A DNA stretch of 64,000 nt, taken from the NCBI RefSeq assembly GCF_042242105.1, contig NC_092019.1:17529328-17593327 (forward strand). The letters are read 5' to 3'. Made by a program: the position numbers and the translations under genes. The DNA is from Pempheris klunzingeri (Eukaryota > Chordata > Actinopteri > Acropomatiformes > Pempheridae). Below the pieces are notes generated by a model that was not told the origin of the DNA, searched no databases, and saw nothing but the letters and a program-made list of their open reading frames with translations. Of this stretch, positions 19,873 through 33,956 are shown one piece after another. Each line of letters starts with the position of its first letter. The first letter of the stretch is position 1.

Positions 19873-21800
19873 CCCCCACTGTCTGTGAGGAGGAACGACT
19901 CAGTCAGAACTTTTCAGAGAAAAGTGACTCTTTTCAGCCATCTTCACTAAACTCGATGCAGAGGCTGCCTAACTGTTGTGCGCCTTGAAGCTTCTCTGAG
20001 AGCAAATCCGGGGTCCAGTTTGTCACATGACTGAATGCTGTATTTCGAGGTTGAAATAGTTATATGGTATTTCACCTTTATTCAAACTCATATGCTGTAA
20101 TAACTTTTGTTTGGCTTATCTTTTACTGGTATTTGGCAGGGTGTTGTTTTTTCTGTTGGACTGTCGATTTTTAAACCTGTTCAAAGAAAATAAAGTGTAA
20201 ATTTATTGTAGTCACATTGTACGCAGAAGTAAGAAAATATATTTATATGGAATATAGACATAAAGCATTAACTACAGAGCAAGCATGAAACAAGCAAAAC
20301 ACACATCCTGTGTTTTTGTTTTATTTCATAAATTCCTTTTGTTTTTATCCATTTTGCTTTTCAAATGTGAATGTTCACAGTCATCACCACACAAAATTCA
20401 ACCTTACCCGATAAAAGAGATATTTTTCTTGTTGATATAAAATAACAATAAATTCATCAAACTAAATTAAAAGAACAGCATGGAGCATGTCGTCAAGTCC
20501 CTGTTTTTTCCTCCTTTCATTCAGTGAAATAAGTCTTTTTTTCTAAAGAAGCATCAGTATCTCTCCCTCCCCAAAGGAAAGAGGGATGACACGCAAGGAC
20601 AGTGGTGCTCTGGGACACCTGGGATCCCGTATGAAATGTGTGATTGGAAAAAGAAAGCTACTGCTTCTGATTAATTAAAAAAAATAAAATGAAATACGAT
20701 TGGCAGAGAAATGCGTGACCCTTATAATACCTCAATTGAAATCCCAACATTACATAGTATTAATACAAGTGAGAATTTCTAAAAACAAAAATAACGGATG
20801 TCATTTCTTCCTTTCTGAGTCACTGAAATAAGATCGGACACAGGAAAAATGGAGACAGATATCGGTACATATACACAGAAACAGGCCTTTGCACTGCCGC
20901 ATACTTGCACGCTCACAAATAAGCATTCATATTTTCATTCATACATTGCTGGAAACACACACATTCAACAAACATCCCATCATTTTCCCCATCAGACCAC
21001 AGATGTCAGAGCTCTCTTTAGATTTCTACAATAAATCATGATGAAAAAAAAAAATAGGCATTTGATTTAAATGGCATCATCAAGTGATTTTCCTTGTTTA
21101 TTTGTTCCCAAAAATTGGAAAAAAATAAATTACATTTAACATTAAATTAAATTAAAAGTGAAATAGTTGAAACAATTTGACCACATTGTGCCTGAAATGT
21201 TAACGCAGGTTTTTCAGTCCGTATCTCAGTCTGGAGCTGGTTAAAAATCATCCTTCATGCACTGGGTTCATTTCAGTGATTCAGTGTTTGTTTTCATCTA
21301 GAGGGAGAAAAGAGGAAGAGGCAGGTACAGCAGTTTCTCTGTTCAGTTTGTTAGTGGCTATGTCTCCTCTCCCTCCATCTCTCTCTCTCTCTTTCAGTGC
21401 AGTAACGTTATAACAGAGTAGAGTGACACTCCTGAAAAAGCCTCCTGCTCTCACAGACTTACCTTCATCTCAAGACAGGACTGAAAAAAAAAAAAACACA
21501 ACATGAAGAACAATACAGAACAGGATTAAAACAAAAATAAATAGATCTCTATTTCCCACCCACAAACAACCCATACTGAAATGAAAGGAACTAAAAGTGA
21601 AAAATTATTCTGAAATGAAATAATGCTTTTGAAGGAAAACATAAACAAAATTTTTGATTTTTTGTTTTTTTTTCTTTAAATATAGAGATGTACACATTTT
21701 TCTTTTTGGACACAAATTGTGTTGAGGGGGCATGAATGAAGGGGGCAGCAGGTACGACAGAGGAGGTTGAAACAGGTGAGCAGGTAGTGGTGACACTTCC
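19873..21800. other. Convergent 3' UTRs of foxj2 and epn1
   Basis: The forkhead gene's polyA signal is at 20189-20194. On the minus strand, candidate epn1 polyA signals (TTTATT on plus) lie at 21097-21102 and near 20322. If the more distant one is used, the two 3' UTRs almost meet. The stretch is AT-rich with several poly-A tracts. No other gene is seen. Confidence 0.5.
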
Positions 21801-24800
21801 TCAAAGAAGAAATGGGTTGGTGCTTGCCCCCGTCGTTCCTCCTCCTCCGACTGACCCTCCCGCTCCCATCACTCCTCCTGTTCCAGCGGGCCCACCCAAA
21901 ATCAGATGAGGAGGTGCTGCCCCTCCGGGCCCCAACAGAGCAGAGCCTGGGGGAGCCATAGGCGAGAGCCCGCTGTACGGCATGCCCATGGGGCTGGCCT
22001 GCATCATACCCAGGCCCATTCCTGGAGCCCCCATGCCCACACTCATTGGCCCCATGCCCATTCCTGGTTGCACCATGCCCAGCATGGGGTTGGGAGGCAC
22101 AGGACTGGAGCGGAGGCCGCTCAGGCCAAGTGATGAGGGCTGAGGTGAGATGGAGGTCATGGGTGGAGCCACGCCGAAAGGGTTGGAGGAGGCCGGTGTT
22201 GGAGACACCCCCCTACTGGAAATGGTGCTGCTGGGAGTCACTGCCATGCCGGGAGCAGGAGATGAGCCTGAGGGTCAGAGGTGACCGACGACACAGAGAA
22301 AACACAAGAGTCACTTGTGAGTATCTGCCCAAACTTTGTGTTCAACATGTACTGTAATCTATGTCCAGGTGCCATTAATATCAGATTTTCAGATCTGGAA
22401 ACAACAACATGAGATGGTGACACAAAATTACAGTTGAAAAAAAGAAAATAAGTAAGTCAGTCAGACAGAAAATTAATCAGTCTATTTTAATAATCAAGTA
22501 AATGTTTTGGTTAATGTTTCCCGGCAAAAATGTTTCATATTTATTTGCTACTTATCTGTCTTATGTGACTGAGCAGAATGTGTTAGACAATATGAGACAG
22601 TCGCCTTGGGCTTTAGGAAACGGTGATAAGAATTTTTCATACTTTTCTTTAACGTTTTATGGGCAGAACAATCAATCTGGAGAATAATCAGCAAATTACT
22701 AGGTAATAAATATAGTCAGAGCAAATTGTTGTCATTCAGGTACTCGTACGTTCTCATTTCCAGTTATTAGTTCCTTATTTAAACAGTTATTCTGCAACTC
22801 GTTTTGAGCACCGTTTTCATCAAACACATTTCCTGTACAATGACATAAACTGTATAGTTAATGTGGACATACACAGCTCTACCTAAAAATGTAAAATATT
22901 TCCCAGAATTAAGGTAAGACTGACTACAGAAGGAATGCTGAGCTTAGTGCGGTTACTTGTCTTTTCTCAGGTTTCACACAGTTAACACGATAGCTGTAAC
23001 TAACCCGTGTTCTGGAGGAAGGGGTTGTGCGCTGAAGAGGAGGAGATAGAAGGAGGAGGTGGCTGTTTGGGTTTGGGTTTAGATGACACCAGGGAGTCAA
23101 GATCCACCAGCGCTGCATTGGGGCCGAGGAAGGACTCAGGAGTTTTACGAACAGGAAGTGAAGAACCAAGAGACGACAGGTCAAAGGGCACTGGTGAACC
23201 CGTACTGTCACAGCCTGTTGCTGGGGAGCCTCGTCGCTCTGGGTCTCCTGAGGGGGAAGGAATAGAAATACAGTCAGACACAGAATACTAAAAACTTTCT
23301 TCCATTATAATAACTAGAATTATCGTCTCGTGGTTGGATGCCTCCGCCAACCACTAAAATTACCACCTCTGACCAAATGTGAAATATTGTCAAAATCTCC
23401 CCTTCTGTTATAATAAAAACAAGCAGAAAAAAAACACTATGATGCCACAGTGAGGTTGACCTTTGATCTTTGGATACAAGATGTCATCACTTCATCAATT
23501 TATTCTATTAGATATCCGTGTGAGATGCTGTCATAAATAGTGCATAAAGTCTTCATTTGTGGCCAAAAATGTGTTTTATGAGGTCACAGTGACCTTTGAC
23601 CCCCAAAATCTAATCTATTCATCCTTGAGTGCAAGTGGACATTTATCCCAGATTCGTAGAGATTCCATCAAGGTGTTCTTGAGATATTACAATCACGAGA
23701 ATGGGACAGATGGACAAAATCATAACGCCTCCGCCCGCGATTATCACTGACATGGAGGCATAAAAAGAAAAAACAATACAGAACTGCATTACAGGGCTTC
23801 AACTTAATTTCTTTCCACCACTGTCCCACGCTGTTCCAAAATACAATTTAAACAAAGTTTGTCCCCGGCAGTATGTTTTGCTGGTGTCGTTGCCAGCAGG
23901 GACGCTGGAAGTCAGAGTTGGAGGTGCTGAAAGAAATTCAGTCAATACACAATGACTGATGACAGTATGTTTCAAAATTATTGAATTAAAACGCTGCCAA
24001 CCTTAATGTTAGGGCAAACTCTAGTTATCAGATCTATTTCATAAGATATCAACACATGCAGCTGTACCGCTGACCTATATGCAGGTACAGACATGTGTTA
24101 TTGTACAGCAGCAGTAACTGCCGTTATTTTATGTCCTGTAGCTGTAAGTGGCTGGACTGAACTCTCTAAATCTGTCTGATGGGTTGACCACTGCTCTGAT
24201 GTCTTTGGTTACTTTGATTCAGTGGGACACTTGAAATGACCCTCAAAACACCTCAATGTGTTTATAGACTACGACATATTGATAATTAACTGATAAAAAA
24301 AACTCAATCCTCTTTCCTACTACAAATACTAGTGCCCATGGCATATAAATCCCAGTGAAATGCTTGTAGATGTCATTATTTTGGTTCATCTTGCTGTGTG
24401 CTCTCACAATTTAAAAGTGTTGGCACACTCTTAAATTGTCTAGTCTCTCGTAATTCTGCATTTACAATATTGTCAGAGATTGATGTTAGGGTTTGATTGC
24501 AGTTGTCTGCTCTCTCTTCCTTCTCTTCTTCTTTTTACTGTCCCTGATCAATATTTTTTTGTCCTGGGGACAGTGGGACGCCCTTAAGTTGGAGCCCTGC
24601 TGCATTGCTCCACACACTAGAGGATGATGAGATGTAAGACAAGACAACTGTTGCGTGCATGCAATTGAAAATTTGTGTGTGATCTATGAAAATCCTTTAA
24701 AAAGTGTGTACCGGCACCTCAGTGTTGAGTGTGAGTCCATGTAGCTTTAAGTGTGAATGTACCTGTGCCGTTAGTGTGTTTGGCGGTGCCACTCCAGATG

Positions 24801-25788
24801 TCGGAGGTGATAGGGTCAGAGGCAGTGACAGGCCCGTCCCTTGCCCAGGGGTCTACTGGCCCCCCCGAGGAGGAAGTGCTGGGTGGCACCGGGGGGCCCC
24901 AGGGGTCGGCACTGGGGGGGGTCACAGCTACAGGGGAGGGGAGGAGACGCAGGGGAGGGGAGGGTTAACACCACACCTTACAGGTACAATCCACAATAAG
25001 GAGGGAGCAGGAAGATGGGCTGGGCTCGAACATTGGTCTTTCTCTCCTTCACCTCAGCAGTCCCACTAACGTGACAGGTGAGAGCAGATTTTCTGCAGCT
25101 GTCCACCATGTCACTTTTAACCTATGTAATATCTGAAGCTTAGTGGAGGCAAAGGAGAGATAATAAGAGGCTACCTCATACATTAAGAGGGGTAAGAGAC
25201 GAGACAGCTCTGGTTGAGACACAGCCACAGTCAGTCCTGAGTAGAAACAAGAGGATAAAAATCCCTGGTTTAGACACAGAGGGAGAATGGATTTAGCATG
25301 CTTGCTTTCCTCATTACAAACTGAAAGCATGTGGATGAGAAGATATGACAGCATGGAGACATAAAAATGTAACAGGGCTGTTTTGAAGACAGGAAATGGA
25401 ACAGCGGAGTGAAGAGGAGTAAAGGTCGAGAGGTCTTCACATCCTCTTTCTTCCACGGAGCAGGACGCGCTTCTCTTCTGTTTCTCAGCAATGAGTACAT
25501 TCCCTCCGACCTGATTGGCTACAGAGTTGATCGGTGACCAGTGCTGTAGCTGCTTACCTGAGCTTCCCCAGGGGTCCACGTTGTTAACTCTGTTGGACGT
25601 CTCTCCCCAGGGGTCCGGAGGAGGGGCTATAGTGGGCGGGGCTCCCCCACCCCAGGGGTCAGCGGTTGTAGGAGATGTGGGTGATGCTACCCCCCATGGG
25701 TCTGTGGAGGTTGTGCCCCACGCACCTGGGGCAGCAGGGGTAGGAACTGTGGGTGGAGGCGAGGGGCCGGCAGAGCCCACATTGGTGG

Positions 25789-25822
<34 letters not shown>

Positions 25823-28800
25823 GGCCCCCCAGGGGTCCGCGGCACTCAGCTCCATCAGTGAGCTCTATACATGAGAATATATTAGGGATTAATGTTCCTA
25901 TAGCTGTATTCACAAAGAAGGATACATTCATTCACCATGCTGGTGTTAGATAATGATGCAGTGATAAGAGGAAATTCACAAAACTGAGAAGCAGAAAATT
26001 GCAGATTAAGATCAGATTGAACTTCTGACAATAAATTTAGTTTCTGTCTCTGTCTTTTTTCAACCATTAATTATTCATCCTTGATAAATAACACTTGAGA
26101 GCCGTGACATACTGTTCTATGTACACTGTTGTTTAAAATAACATTTTTGTCATTTTGTGGTTTGAGGGCCGTCTGCGATTATCACACCTAAACAAGCCAT
26201 CATTGTGAATTTATTACTTTTACTATTTGAAACTTCTTCATGATTTAATTTCAGATGTGTGGCTGCCTTCATGGGACAGACTTTAATTACCACAATGCTC
26301 AAGTGCACATGTACATTAAATTAGGAGAATTGAGAGAAAGACGGAGACGTACGCCGATACATTTTACACACACCTCCTCAGGCTTTGCCTTCTCCCGCTT
26401 GCTCTCCTCGATGGCCATCTGCAGCCTCAGGTCATCGCCTCTGCGCAATCGCTCTTCCTGCCAATCACACAAACTGTGATGTCAGCAACCTGAGACACAC
26501 TCGGACAGCACGCCGCAGGTACAGATTTAGGATCAGTTTACAATTCCACAATTAAAGTCTGAATCGGTGAGAGTGGAAACTGAGAGCCTAACTTTCAATC
26601 AGAAAATCAACATAAATCAACCAGTACCTAGTAGAGTTTGCAATTTTGTCTGATGATCACAGTACTTTGGCAAATATGATCAAATTAGACAAACGCTTGT
26701 AAGTTTGTAGAGAAGTTTCAGACAGAAAATAAGTTCATCCAGAGCTGCTGTCACAAGGCCTCCTAAAATGAAACTGAGAACTGTAGAGCTGTTGTGGTTA
26801 GAGGTTTAGACATGGATAGGATGTGAGTCCTCATCATGCACCAAATTTAAATGCATTTTTAACCAACAGCAGTGCTTAAGTGTTAGCTGTGGTTAGTTTT
26901 CTTTTCACGTGCTGTCACTGTGAATATTCCAGAGAAACTGCTGGCTGTTTTTTATCTGTTTGTGCTGCTTGTGGTTCACTTGCTCACATTACTGTGCATT
27001 AGGAACTTGATCTCCCCTGATACAGATCTTGCAGATCATCCTGGGACATCCCTAACTAATGCCACCATATATCCTACTCCATTTTAAGGAGGATTGACTG
27101 TCAAACAGCAGAACACCGGCTAATCTGTGAGAAAACATGCTGTCTCTGTCTCTCAATGGAACTGAGTCTTGATACCACTGAGCAACAAAAACAATGGCAT
27201 TATCCTTTAAAGACCCTGCACTTGTTTAAAGATTAAACCAGTCAAGTGGTACAGTAGGTGCAGACTCTAACCAGTTAAATAAAAAAGGCACACACGCTTT
27301 GCACTCAGTGAACACAATACAAGGAAGTTAGGACAGCAGGAGATCTGTAACAGGTAAGGAAAAGAAGGCATTTCAAATCAAGACTACAGCTGAATGCATG
27401 CTATCAGAGAGGGTAACACAGAGGGAAAGAATAATCACTGCTTAGAAAACACTCAGTATTGAATTTAGTCAATTATGGTAAATATTTGCCAATGCCATGC
27501 AAATTAGAGTTATTCAATTCCTTGGGTGCTCATGTTTGTGTAGTTTTTACACATGATGACAAAGATTTGAAAAGCACCACAAAAGAATGTGACACTGTGC
27601 AGCAAACTAAATTATCTCAACAGTATAACTGCAGTCGGCTGCAAATTTGAATCTTGAGCAAAATGACACATGACAAATATGAGCATAAATTATTTCTTTT
27701 GATTGATCAACGCTTGATATATGTTGGACAAATTCCAGTCAACAGAAAGACAGATAGTTGATGACCGGCTGGCCAGTCAGCTGGGCACACTCTCTGCCCC
27801 TGACCTTTTGCTGAATCTCTTTGCTGAGTGTGATTGCATAGCGGAGCTCTGCGTCCTCCAGAGGGTCCGTGCTAGTCTGGGGGAGGTCAGGCATTACATG
27901 GTGAGAGCAGAGCTAGGTGTATGTAGTGAGTAATATCAGTAATATCCCTCTTTGTACACAGGTGCTGCATCAGATTCAAGAAAACAAAGCTAGATGTAGT
28001 TACTGTTATGCTTTAATCTTTATCTTAGCTTAAGCTGTGCCTACCCTGAATGGGCAACTTTGGGTTACCTGCTCTGCCTCTTCTTTGCTCATGGCCAAAG
28101 CCAGCTGGAGCTGCAGATCTTCCTCTCCAGAGCTCTGTGGCCAGGCCTGCTCAGGGTCCGCCCCTCCAGAGTGGGATCCCACTGACAGGCTGCCCCCCAG
28201 ACTGGGTGCTGAGGGAGCCGAGGAGGCTGGAGTGGAAACAAATACGCATACTACTCAGATCTGAAGGCCCTTTGAGGTGTTGTGAGCCCACACGTCTTTC
28301 AAAGTGTAATACTGTAAATTGGAGCACTAGTTGAATCTTTTGAAACTGTTTTAAGTCACTGTCTCACCACTGGAGGTCTGTGCCATCTTCTCTTTGGTTT
28401 TGAGGGCGTGGATCCTCTCCTCTCTTAGTCTCTCTTCATCTTTCAGCAGTGTCACCAGCTGTTTGGCTTTCTCTCGCACATTCACCCCCTTGAAAAATAC
28501 AGGTATGAACACACTATCAAAATACTGCAAATTAGCGTATTGTTTTTAAATTACATAAATAGGCACACAGTTAATCACTAATGCTGTTAGTTACACTGCA
28601 TAGCTTACTGTTCGTGTAACAGCCTGTTAACTTGGCACAGTTTCATTCATCAACAACCCATAAAAACTTTTACAACTGGTTTTTGTAGATTTGCACAAGA
28701 GTTCAGAAGCTCATTGTAAAATGTCCTTGAATGAACCACAAGCAGCATGTTTGACAAAGTAAGCCTGCATTCCACAGAGATGGACCTTACTCACTAAGCA

Positions 28801-30172
28801 CTTCACTTTCTATAGAGCTTTGTGGGCATGGGTGTGTTTGTGTACCTGGTCTTTGCCATCCCTGTCTATGTACTGGAAATCCTTGAGGGTCTGGACTGCG
28901 TATATGTTCTCTCGGCACTGTTGGGCAACACGCTCTGAGCCCGTCTTGATCAGGTACTCCATAAGAGTCATAGCCTGGTGAAAATACAAATCACAAACAA
29001 TGACTAACTGTAGGGACGCTTTGGGTAGTGAGGTACCAGAAATGCAAATATCAAAGCTGTTAACAAGCTAAAATGAGTCCACCTATTAGATTCCTCAATC
29101 ATTCACACCCAAAACGTGCATACACACAGAGTTATGTAGTCTAGGAGTGGGAATTACAAATAACATGAAATAATGTGAAACTCAAAAGGCTTAATACAAC
29201 AAAAATTTTAAAAACTACAATGAAAAATCCAGAACTCAGTACTCATCCAGTACTCCTGAGTAAGTTCGTAACACTTCTGAATCATTCTCATCAACAAAGG
29301 AAATCTGGGAATATTTCAATGCACAATACAAATTCAAATAATATAAACTGATGATAACTATAGTGCACTATGCTGTAAATGGGAAATTATTGCAGATACA
29401 TTGCCGAATACGGCAAACACAATACTGTAACACTGAGAAAAAAAAAAAATTCTAAAATCTATAAAACATAAAATATATATATGTATAGTGACTGCGTTGT
29501 GATATTGGCATTTTGTATTATGCTTTTCAATGATATATTGTCACCACAACTCTCTCCTACTTCAACACACACAAACCTTGTACACATGTCTCCAGTTCTT
29601 GCCGTGATCATTGAGGCGCTTCCACACCATACTCATGATTTCCGAGAAGGCCACAACATTGTAGGTCAGATCAGCAATCTCTGACATCAAAGAGCTGCTG
29701 GGGCCCCATGGGTCATTGGATGTCGCCTCTCTAACCTGAACAACAACACAGCAAAGGACGAACTTAAATTATCCTCCATCCAAGATGCCTGCCATGAGAA
29801 ATATGTGTGGGGCCAATACTTTGTGACAATTCAATAGTCTACACTATTCTGAGTAGAAATGCAAACTCAAACACAAACTATCGCAACACAAAAATAATAT
29901 GTGTATAATATGATTAGATTAGCTCATATTATGTTAAACAAGGATAAAGAGCGAGGAGGTTGCTGCAAAGAAATATTAGATTATCAGCAGCAAAATTATA
30001 TCGTCTGTGCTGCAGAGATACATGGGCTACACTTAAGCCATGGCTACATGGGGGATGTGGGTGTAAAGAGAGAAGAAAAGCCAGAATTGCAGAGAAACAC
30101 AACCTTGATTTCAGCCTCTGAATAGTTGTGGACGATGTTCTTTACTTGTCGCCGTAGCGATGAGGTCGACAT
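21801..30172 (-). CDS. epn1: Epsin-1, ENTH-domain endocytic adaptor
   Basis: Eleven coding exons join in frame: 30172-30104, 29735-29577, 28974-28846, 28488-28368, 28226-28069, 27876-27805, 26457-26374, 25864-25558, 24927-24763, 23247-23005 and 22267-21801, giving 657 residues. Epsins bind PI(4,5)P2, clathrin, AP-2 and ubiquitinated cargo at coated pits. Seen: ENTH domain about 1-150 (MSTSSLRRQVKNIVHNYSEA, then DLTYNVVAFSEIMSM and MEYLIKTGSERVAQQ); three ubiquitin-interacting motifs near 194-258 (EEDLQLQLALAMSKEE, DAELRYAITLSKE, GDDLRLQMAIEESKRE); seven DPW motifs in exons 8-9; TPESFLGPNAALVDLDSL; and three NPF motifs, the last as the C-terminal NPFLL. Exon 8 has a polyalanine run. The C-terminal exon is rich in Gly/Met/Pro. 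EPN2 or EPN3 are alternatives, but sequence and linkage to isoc2 favour EPN1. A non-coding first exon lies near 34.1 kb. Confidence 0.94.
23300..23768 (+). repeat. Interspersed repeat of a type common in fish
   Basis: This lies in an epn1 intron. It contains ggttggatgcctccgccaac at the left, then gaggtcacagtgacctttga, ttcatccttgagtgcaagtg, gttcttgagatatta and gagaatgggacagatggac, and finally aacgcctccgcccgcgatta..gaggcataaa. The two ends carry partly inverted cctccgcc sequence. Such phrases recur in many teleost genomes, but I cannot name the family. It lies directly next to the hAT-like element that starts at 23792. Confidence 0.65.
23792..24599 (+). mobile_element. Non-autonomous hAT-like DNA element with 8-bp duplication
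   Basis: An 808-bp element in an epn1 intron. The left end reads CAGGGCTTCAACTTAA. The reverse complement of the right end reads CAGGGCTCCAACTTAA, so the ends are inverted repeats of the CAGGGCT..AACTTAA type seen in hAT elements. It is flanked by CTGCATTA (23784-23791) and CTGCATTG (24600-24607), a 7 of 8 match, as expected for the 8-bp hAT target duplication. It contains no transposase-sized open frame, so it is a MITE-like derivative. A related partial copy lies at about 17088-17525. Confidence 0.85.
25790..25821 (-). repeat. Trinucleotide (GCT/CAG)n run coding polyalanine in epn1
   Basis: Ten or so CAG units on the plus strand are read on the minus strand as GCT codons. They give a run of about ten or more alanines after DPWGAP in epn1 exon 8. 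Almost every codon is the same, so the run is a probable length polymorphism. Confidence 0.9.
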
Positions 30173-31407
30173 GGCAACGGTCTGACCGTCAAGTTCTGTT
30201 GCAATCTGAACAGCAGACGGAGAAGACGGGTTGTAAACCATAGTGGATACAAAACAAACAGCTACAGGGCAAAGAACATAGTTAATTCAGACAAGACAAG
30301 ACAAAGTGAGATAAAACAAATTAAAAATACTACTAAAGAAGAGTGCACAAAGATTAAGAGTTAAAAAAGACTGGAGGAGATGTAAGTACAAGAGTGTGGA
30401 TGAAAGCGTAGGAGACCTTGAGAAGAACAATCAGAGTATGACAGAGGGTGTCTTAAATCAATCTTAAATCATGTGACTGCTCATGCACACCTGTTACACA
30501 AGAATGATGCAGAATAAGGGTCTCTCCTCCTGGTATCTCTTCTTTTTCTGGCTTGTGAGCCACTCATTCACGGAGTGCTAAGTCTCAGTTTGTCTGTTTC
30601 TTCCCGTGGCAACATTGGGTCCCAAAACCACAGGCGTAGGGAGATGAAAACTAGGGAGAAAGATTGAGATTAACATTAAACAAAGAGTCTATGCTCACTG
30701 AGAGATTACTGCTACCAAACAAACACAAGCTAAAACATTATGCTGGGACTAATTTCAAATTAACCATTATCTAAAAAAGGACAAAGAAGATATTGAGCAA
30801 CAAAATCACATGCTTTGTTGCTGATCCACACATGGCTGATAGTCAGAGATGCAACAAATTAGTTATATGCTTTATCTTAAAGGTCGAGGTTCTTTGGCGC
30901 AGAAAATAAAAGCTTTTAAATCCTAAAGAACTGAAAATAAAGCTCTCTTTAACCTCTCAAGAATAAGCAGGTGAACAGACTATTTCTGAACCAATAAGAG
31001 ACAAAAACTCTCCTCAGACGACAACCCTAAATTGTGGCGGTGGGGTTCACATTATTAAGTTGGAGGGAGCCGAGTGTTACAGGAGTAAGATATTTTCATC
31101 ACACATTTGAGTACATGTTCTAGCGTTTCACTCTTGTGATTAATTCATGAGCCAGTCAATAACTACTTTCACATTTTTATCAAGTCGTTTCATTTATTAA
31201 TGTAGGCAGCCTCTATCTTTCTATCATGGCAACGCTATGCAACAGTGGTGCTAGATAAATAATTGTTGAATTTCCAAACACAAACTGAACACGTTTATTA
31301 TGCAGCTGGCAGAAAAGTTCAAAAGTCATTTACTTAATTTCAGGTGATAATATTCCTTATTATTGGATGGATTACAGATGACACGGTGTTTATCCAGGTC
31401 TGATATA

Positions 31408-31690
31408 ATTAGATTAGATTAGATTCAACTTTATTGTCATTGCACGTCACAGGTCCAAGGCAACGAAACCAGAAGTGCACAAGCGGTAGCTATATACAAA
31501 AGTGCAGATATTAAATTATATATAATATGTGTATAATATGAATAATATACAGTCTGTACAGTGGAGCAAGTTGTGCTTAAAAAAGGGAAAGGTTATACAG
31601 TATGTACAGCAGTGCAATGGGAATGATTTGCATCATATACAGAGTGTGCGGTGTGAATGTATAGTAGTGCAATATGGATAACTAACAACA
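31408..31690 (+). repeat. Fish interspersed repeat beginning (ATTAG)n
   Basis: Short tandem ATTAG units precede ttcaactttattgtcattgc, acgtcacaggtccaaggcaa and cgaaaccagaagtgcac. This phrase series is widespread in teleost genomes and usually marks an end of a retroelement-derived repeat. The strand relative to the parent element is unknown. It lies in the epn1 5' UTR intron. Confidence 0.65.
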
Positions 31691-33956
31691 CTATGACCAA
31701 AAGTTTGAGTTGTAATGAGACATAAAGAGGTCATAAGAGTGTGGCAAGACTTTTTACGCTAAGAGGTAGCAAATATGAACTTAATAAGACACTAGGTGTA
31801 AGAGCATCTCAGGACATACATTTGTCCAGAAGTATCAGCACCCAGTGAAAAACCATGCAAAGATTTACTCCTGTCAGCCTTTAACAAGAAGTCGAGTGTA
31901 GAGTGTGCATGTTATCAGCAAAAACTTGGACAGGTGCTATAAATTATGGGTTCTGTCATGCCTCACTGGTGGCAGGGTCTGAACATCATGGGGTCATCCT
32001 GGCTGCTGCTGTAATGGCATGCGGAGAATGATTTTGTGGCACAGTATTGGATCCCTCAGTACCTGCTGAGCATTGTTTGTATTTGGATGCTTACACAGCA
32101 AGCTCAAACACTGTTGCTGACCAGATGCATCCTTTCACTGCCACAATCTGCATTTTCTCACCAAATAGACCCATGTCACAAATGAGGTAGGAGACAATAC
32201 AAAAACTCTCTGAAATACACACATTACAAGTAATCAACACACCTACAAACCTATTTTTGCTGTTGGTGGATTTAAACACTTTCCATGAACGTTTTTAGGG
32301 AGCTAACTTTAACCCTAAAAAATAAATAAAGTAAAAGTTTGGCCATCACAGGGCATTTAAGATCATCTCCAAGTGCAGGGCTTGACCACTCCCTCAACTG
32401 TCATCTCTCAAGAAACAATGGCTTTGCAAAAGAAGATGATAAATTCATCCCACCCACAGTGTGACCAATCCCTCCAACCAGACAAATGAGCAGTGGTAGG
32501 CAGCCGAGAAACAGTGCTGCTCTCTTGACTCAGCCTCCAGCAGTCCTTCCTGCATACTTCACTCAGACTCAGCAGTGACAAGGAAGTACAGACTGACCTC
32601 TTCACCATGTGCTATAACAAACTCCAACTTGATCTGTGCCTGTGGACTGTTCTCAACAATCAGAGAGTTAATGACAATTCTAGAGAGTATAATAATTTGG
32701 ATTTGTCTATTTGCTCAAGTTTTAAATCTACTTTGGCAACCCAGTAATATTACAATACGCTTTACTAAAGACAAATTATGTGCTATCTAGACACATGTAG
32801 CAGGACATATGTGTTTTGATTTGCAGGTCAGACAAATATGAGACCATGTTGCATAAGTGTACATTGGGCAACTGTTGCAAAAGCCAGTTGAGGACTCCTG
32901 AAGCTCTGTACCAAAGTTCAGACACGCCAACTAATCTTTGATAAGGGACACAGCATGCCTTTTATATCTTAGGCTTCCTGTTCTGCCAAATACCTCCACA
33001 ATCACTTGGACAGAAAAGAAAATCAAGCCTCAATAACTACATTTAAATTAGGCTGCTCTGAAACACCTGAGGCAAAAAAAAAGGAAAAAAAAGTACACAT
33101 CACTTTATCGTCTACTGTGACAGCCTCACTATGAACTGAATGTTAATGACCTGTTGTTTGCAAGTGATTCAGCATCGGCAAATCACAGTTAAACCTACGT
33201 TATGATATGAAGGCTCCATGAGGCAGCTTTACGAAGAACTGGCATTAAAAATGAGCCAACTTATTCTTCCTAACACTTGGATGCACTTGACGTTTCACAG
33301 CCCTACGACGAAGTTACCCTCACACAGATAAGGTTAACGATCGCTACCCATCCAGACAGCAGCAGCTTCCCCGGTCACACCTACCAAGTTAGCTAGCTAG
33401 TGTAGTGTTAGCAATCACTCAGTCTGCTGTCGTCAGGCTAGCTAACCATCAAGTGTTGACTTAAGCAGGGTGTTGGACACAGCGGGACAGAGTGAGGTGT
33501 GTACACAGAGTTTAAAGGTACCCTGAAATCATCACAGCAGTGCTAACAAGAGCACGACTTTACACGACTTTATCTGTGTCACAAAGTCTGTACGCGAAAG
33601 GCAAGTTCACGAGAAAACATTAAAGCTATTTAGCCAACAAACGTTAGCTGTCATCTGCCACTGATGGCTAAAATTAGCACGCAACTCTCCCATTCTCACC
33701 TAAGCTAATCGTAACAGTTGGCTAGCACTTTGCCACCAGGGTTTGGGTGAAGTCTGGGTGAACTACAAACAGGGCTTCAGGAGGGTGTAGCTGGAAACAA
33801 ACTAGCATATAAACTAACGTCAAAGCAACGTTCAAGCTCTCATCACAACACTGTGTCAGCACAGACTAGACACGACCATTACTGTAGCCAGTGTGTTTGA
33901 CTGATAAAGAAATCACTTACTGCTCTGTTGCAAAGATTAGCCAGCTAGCAAGGTAG

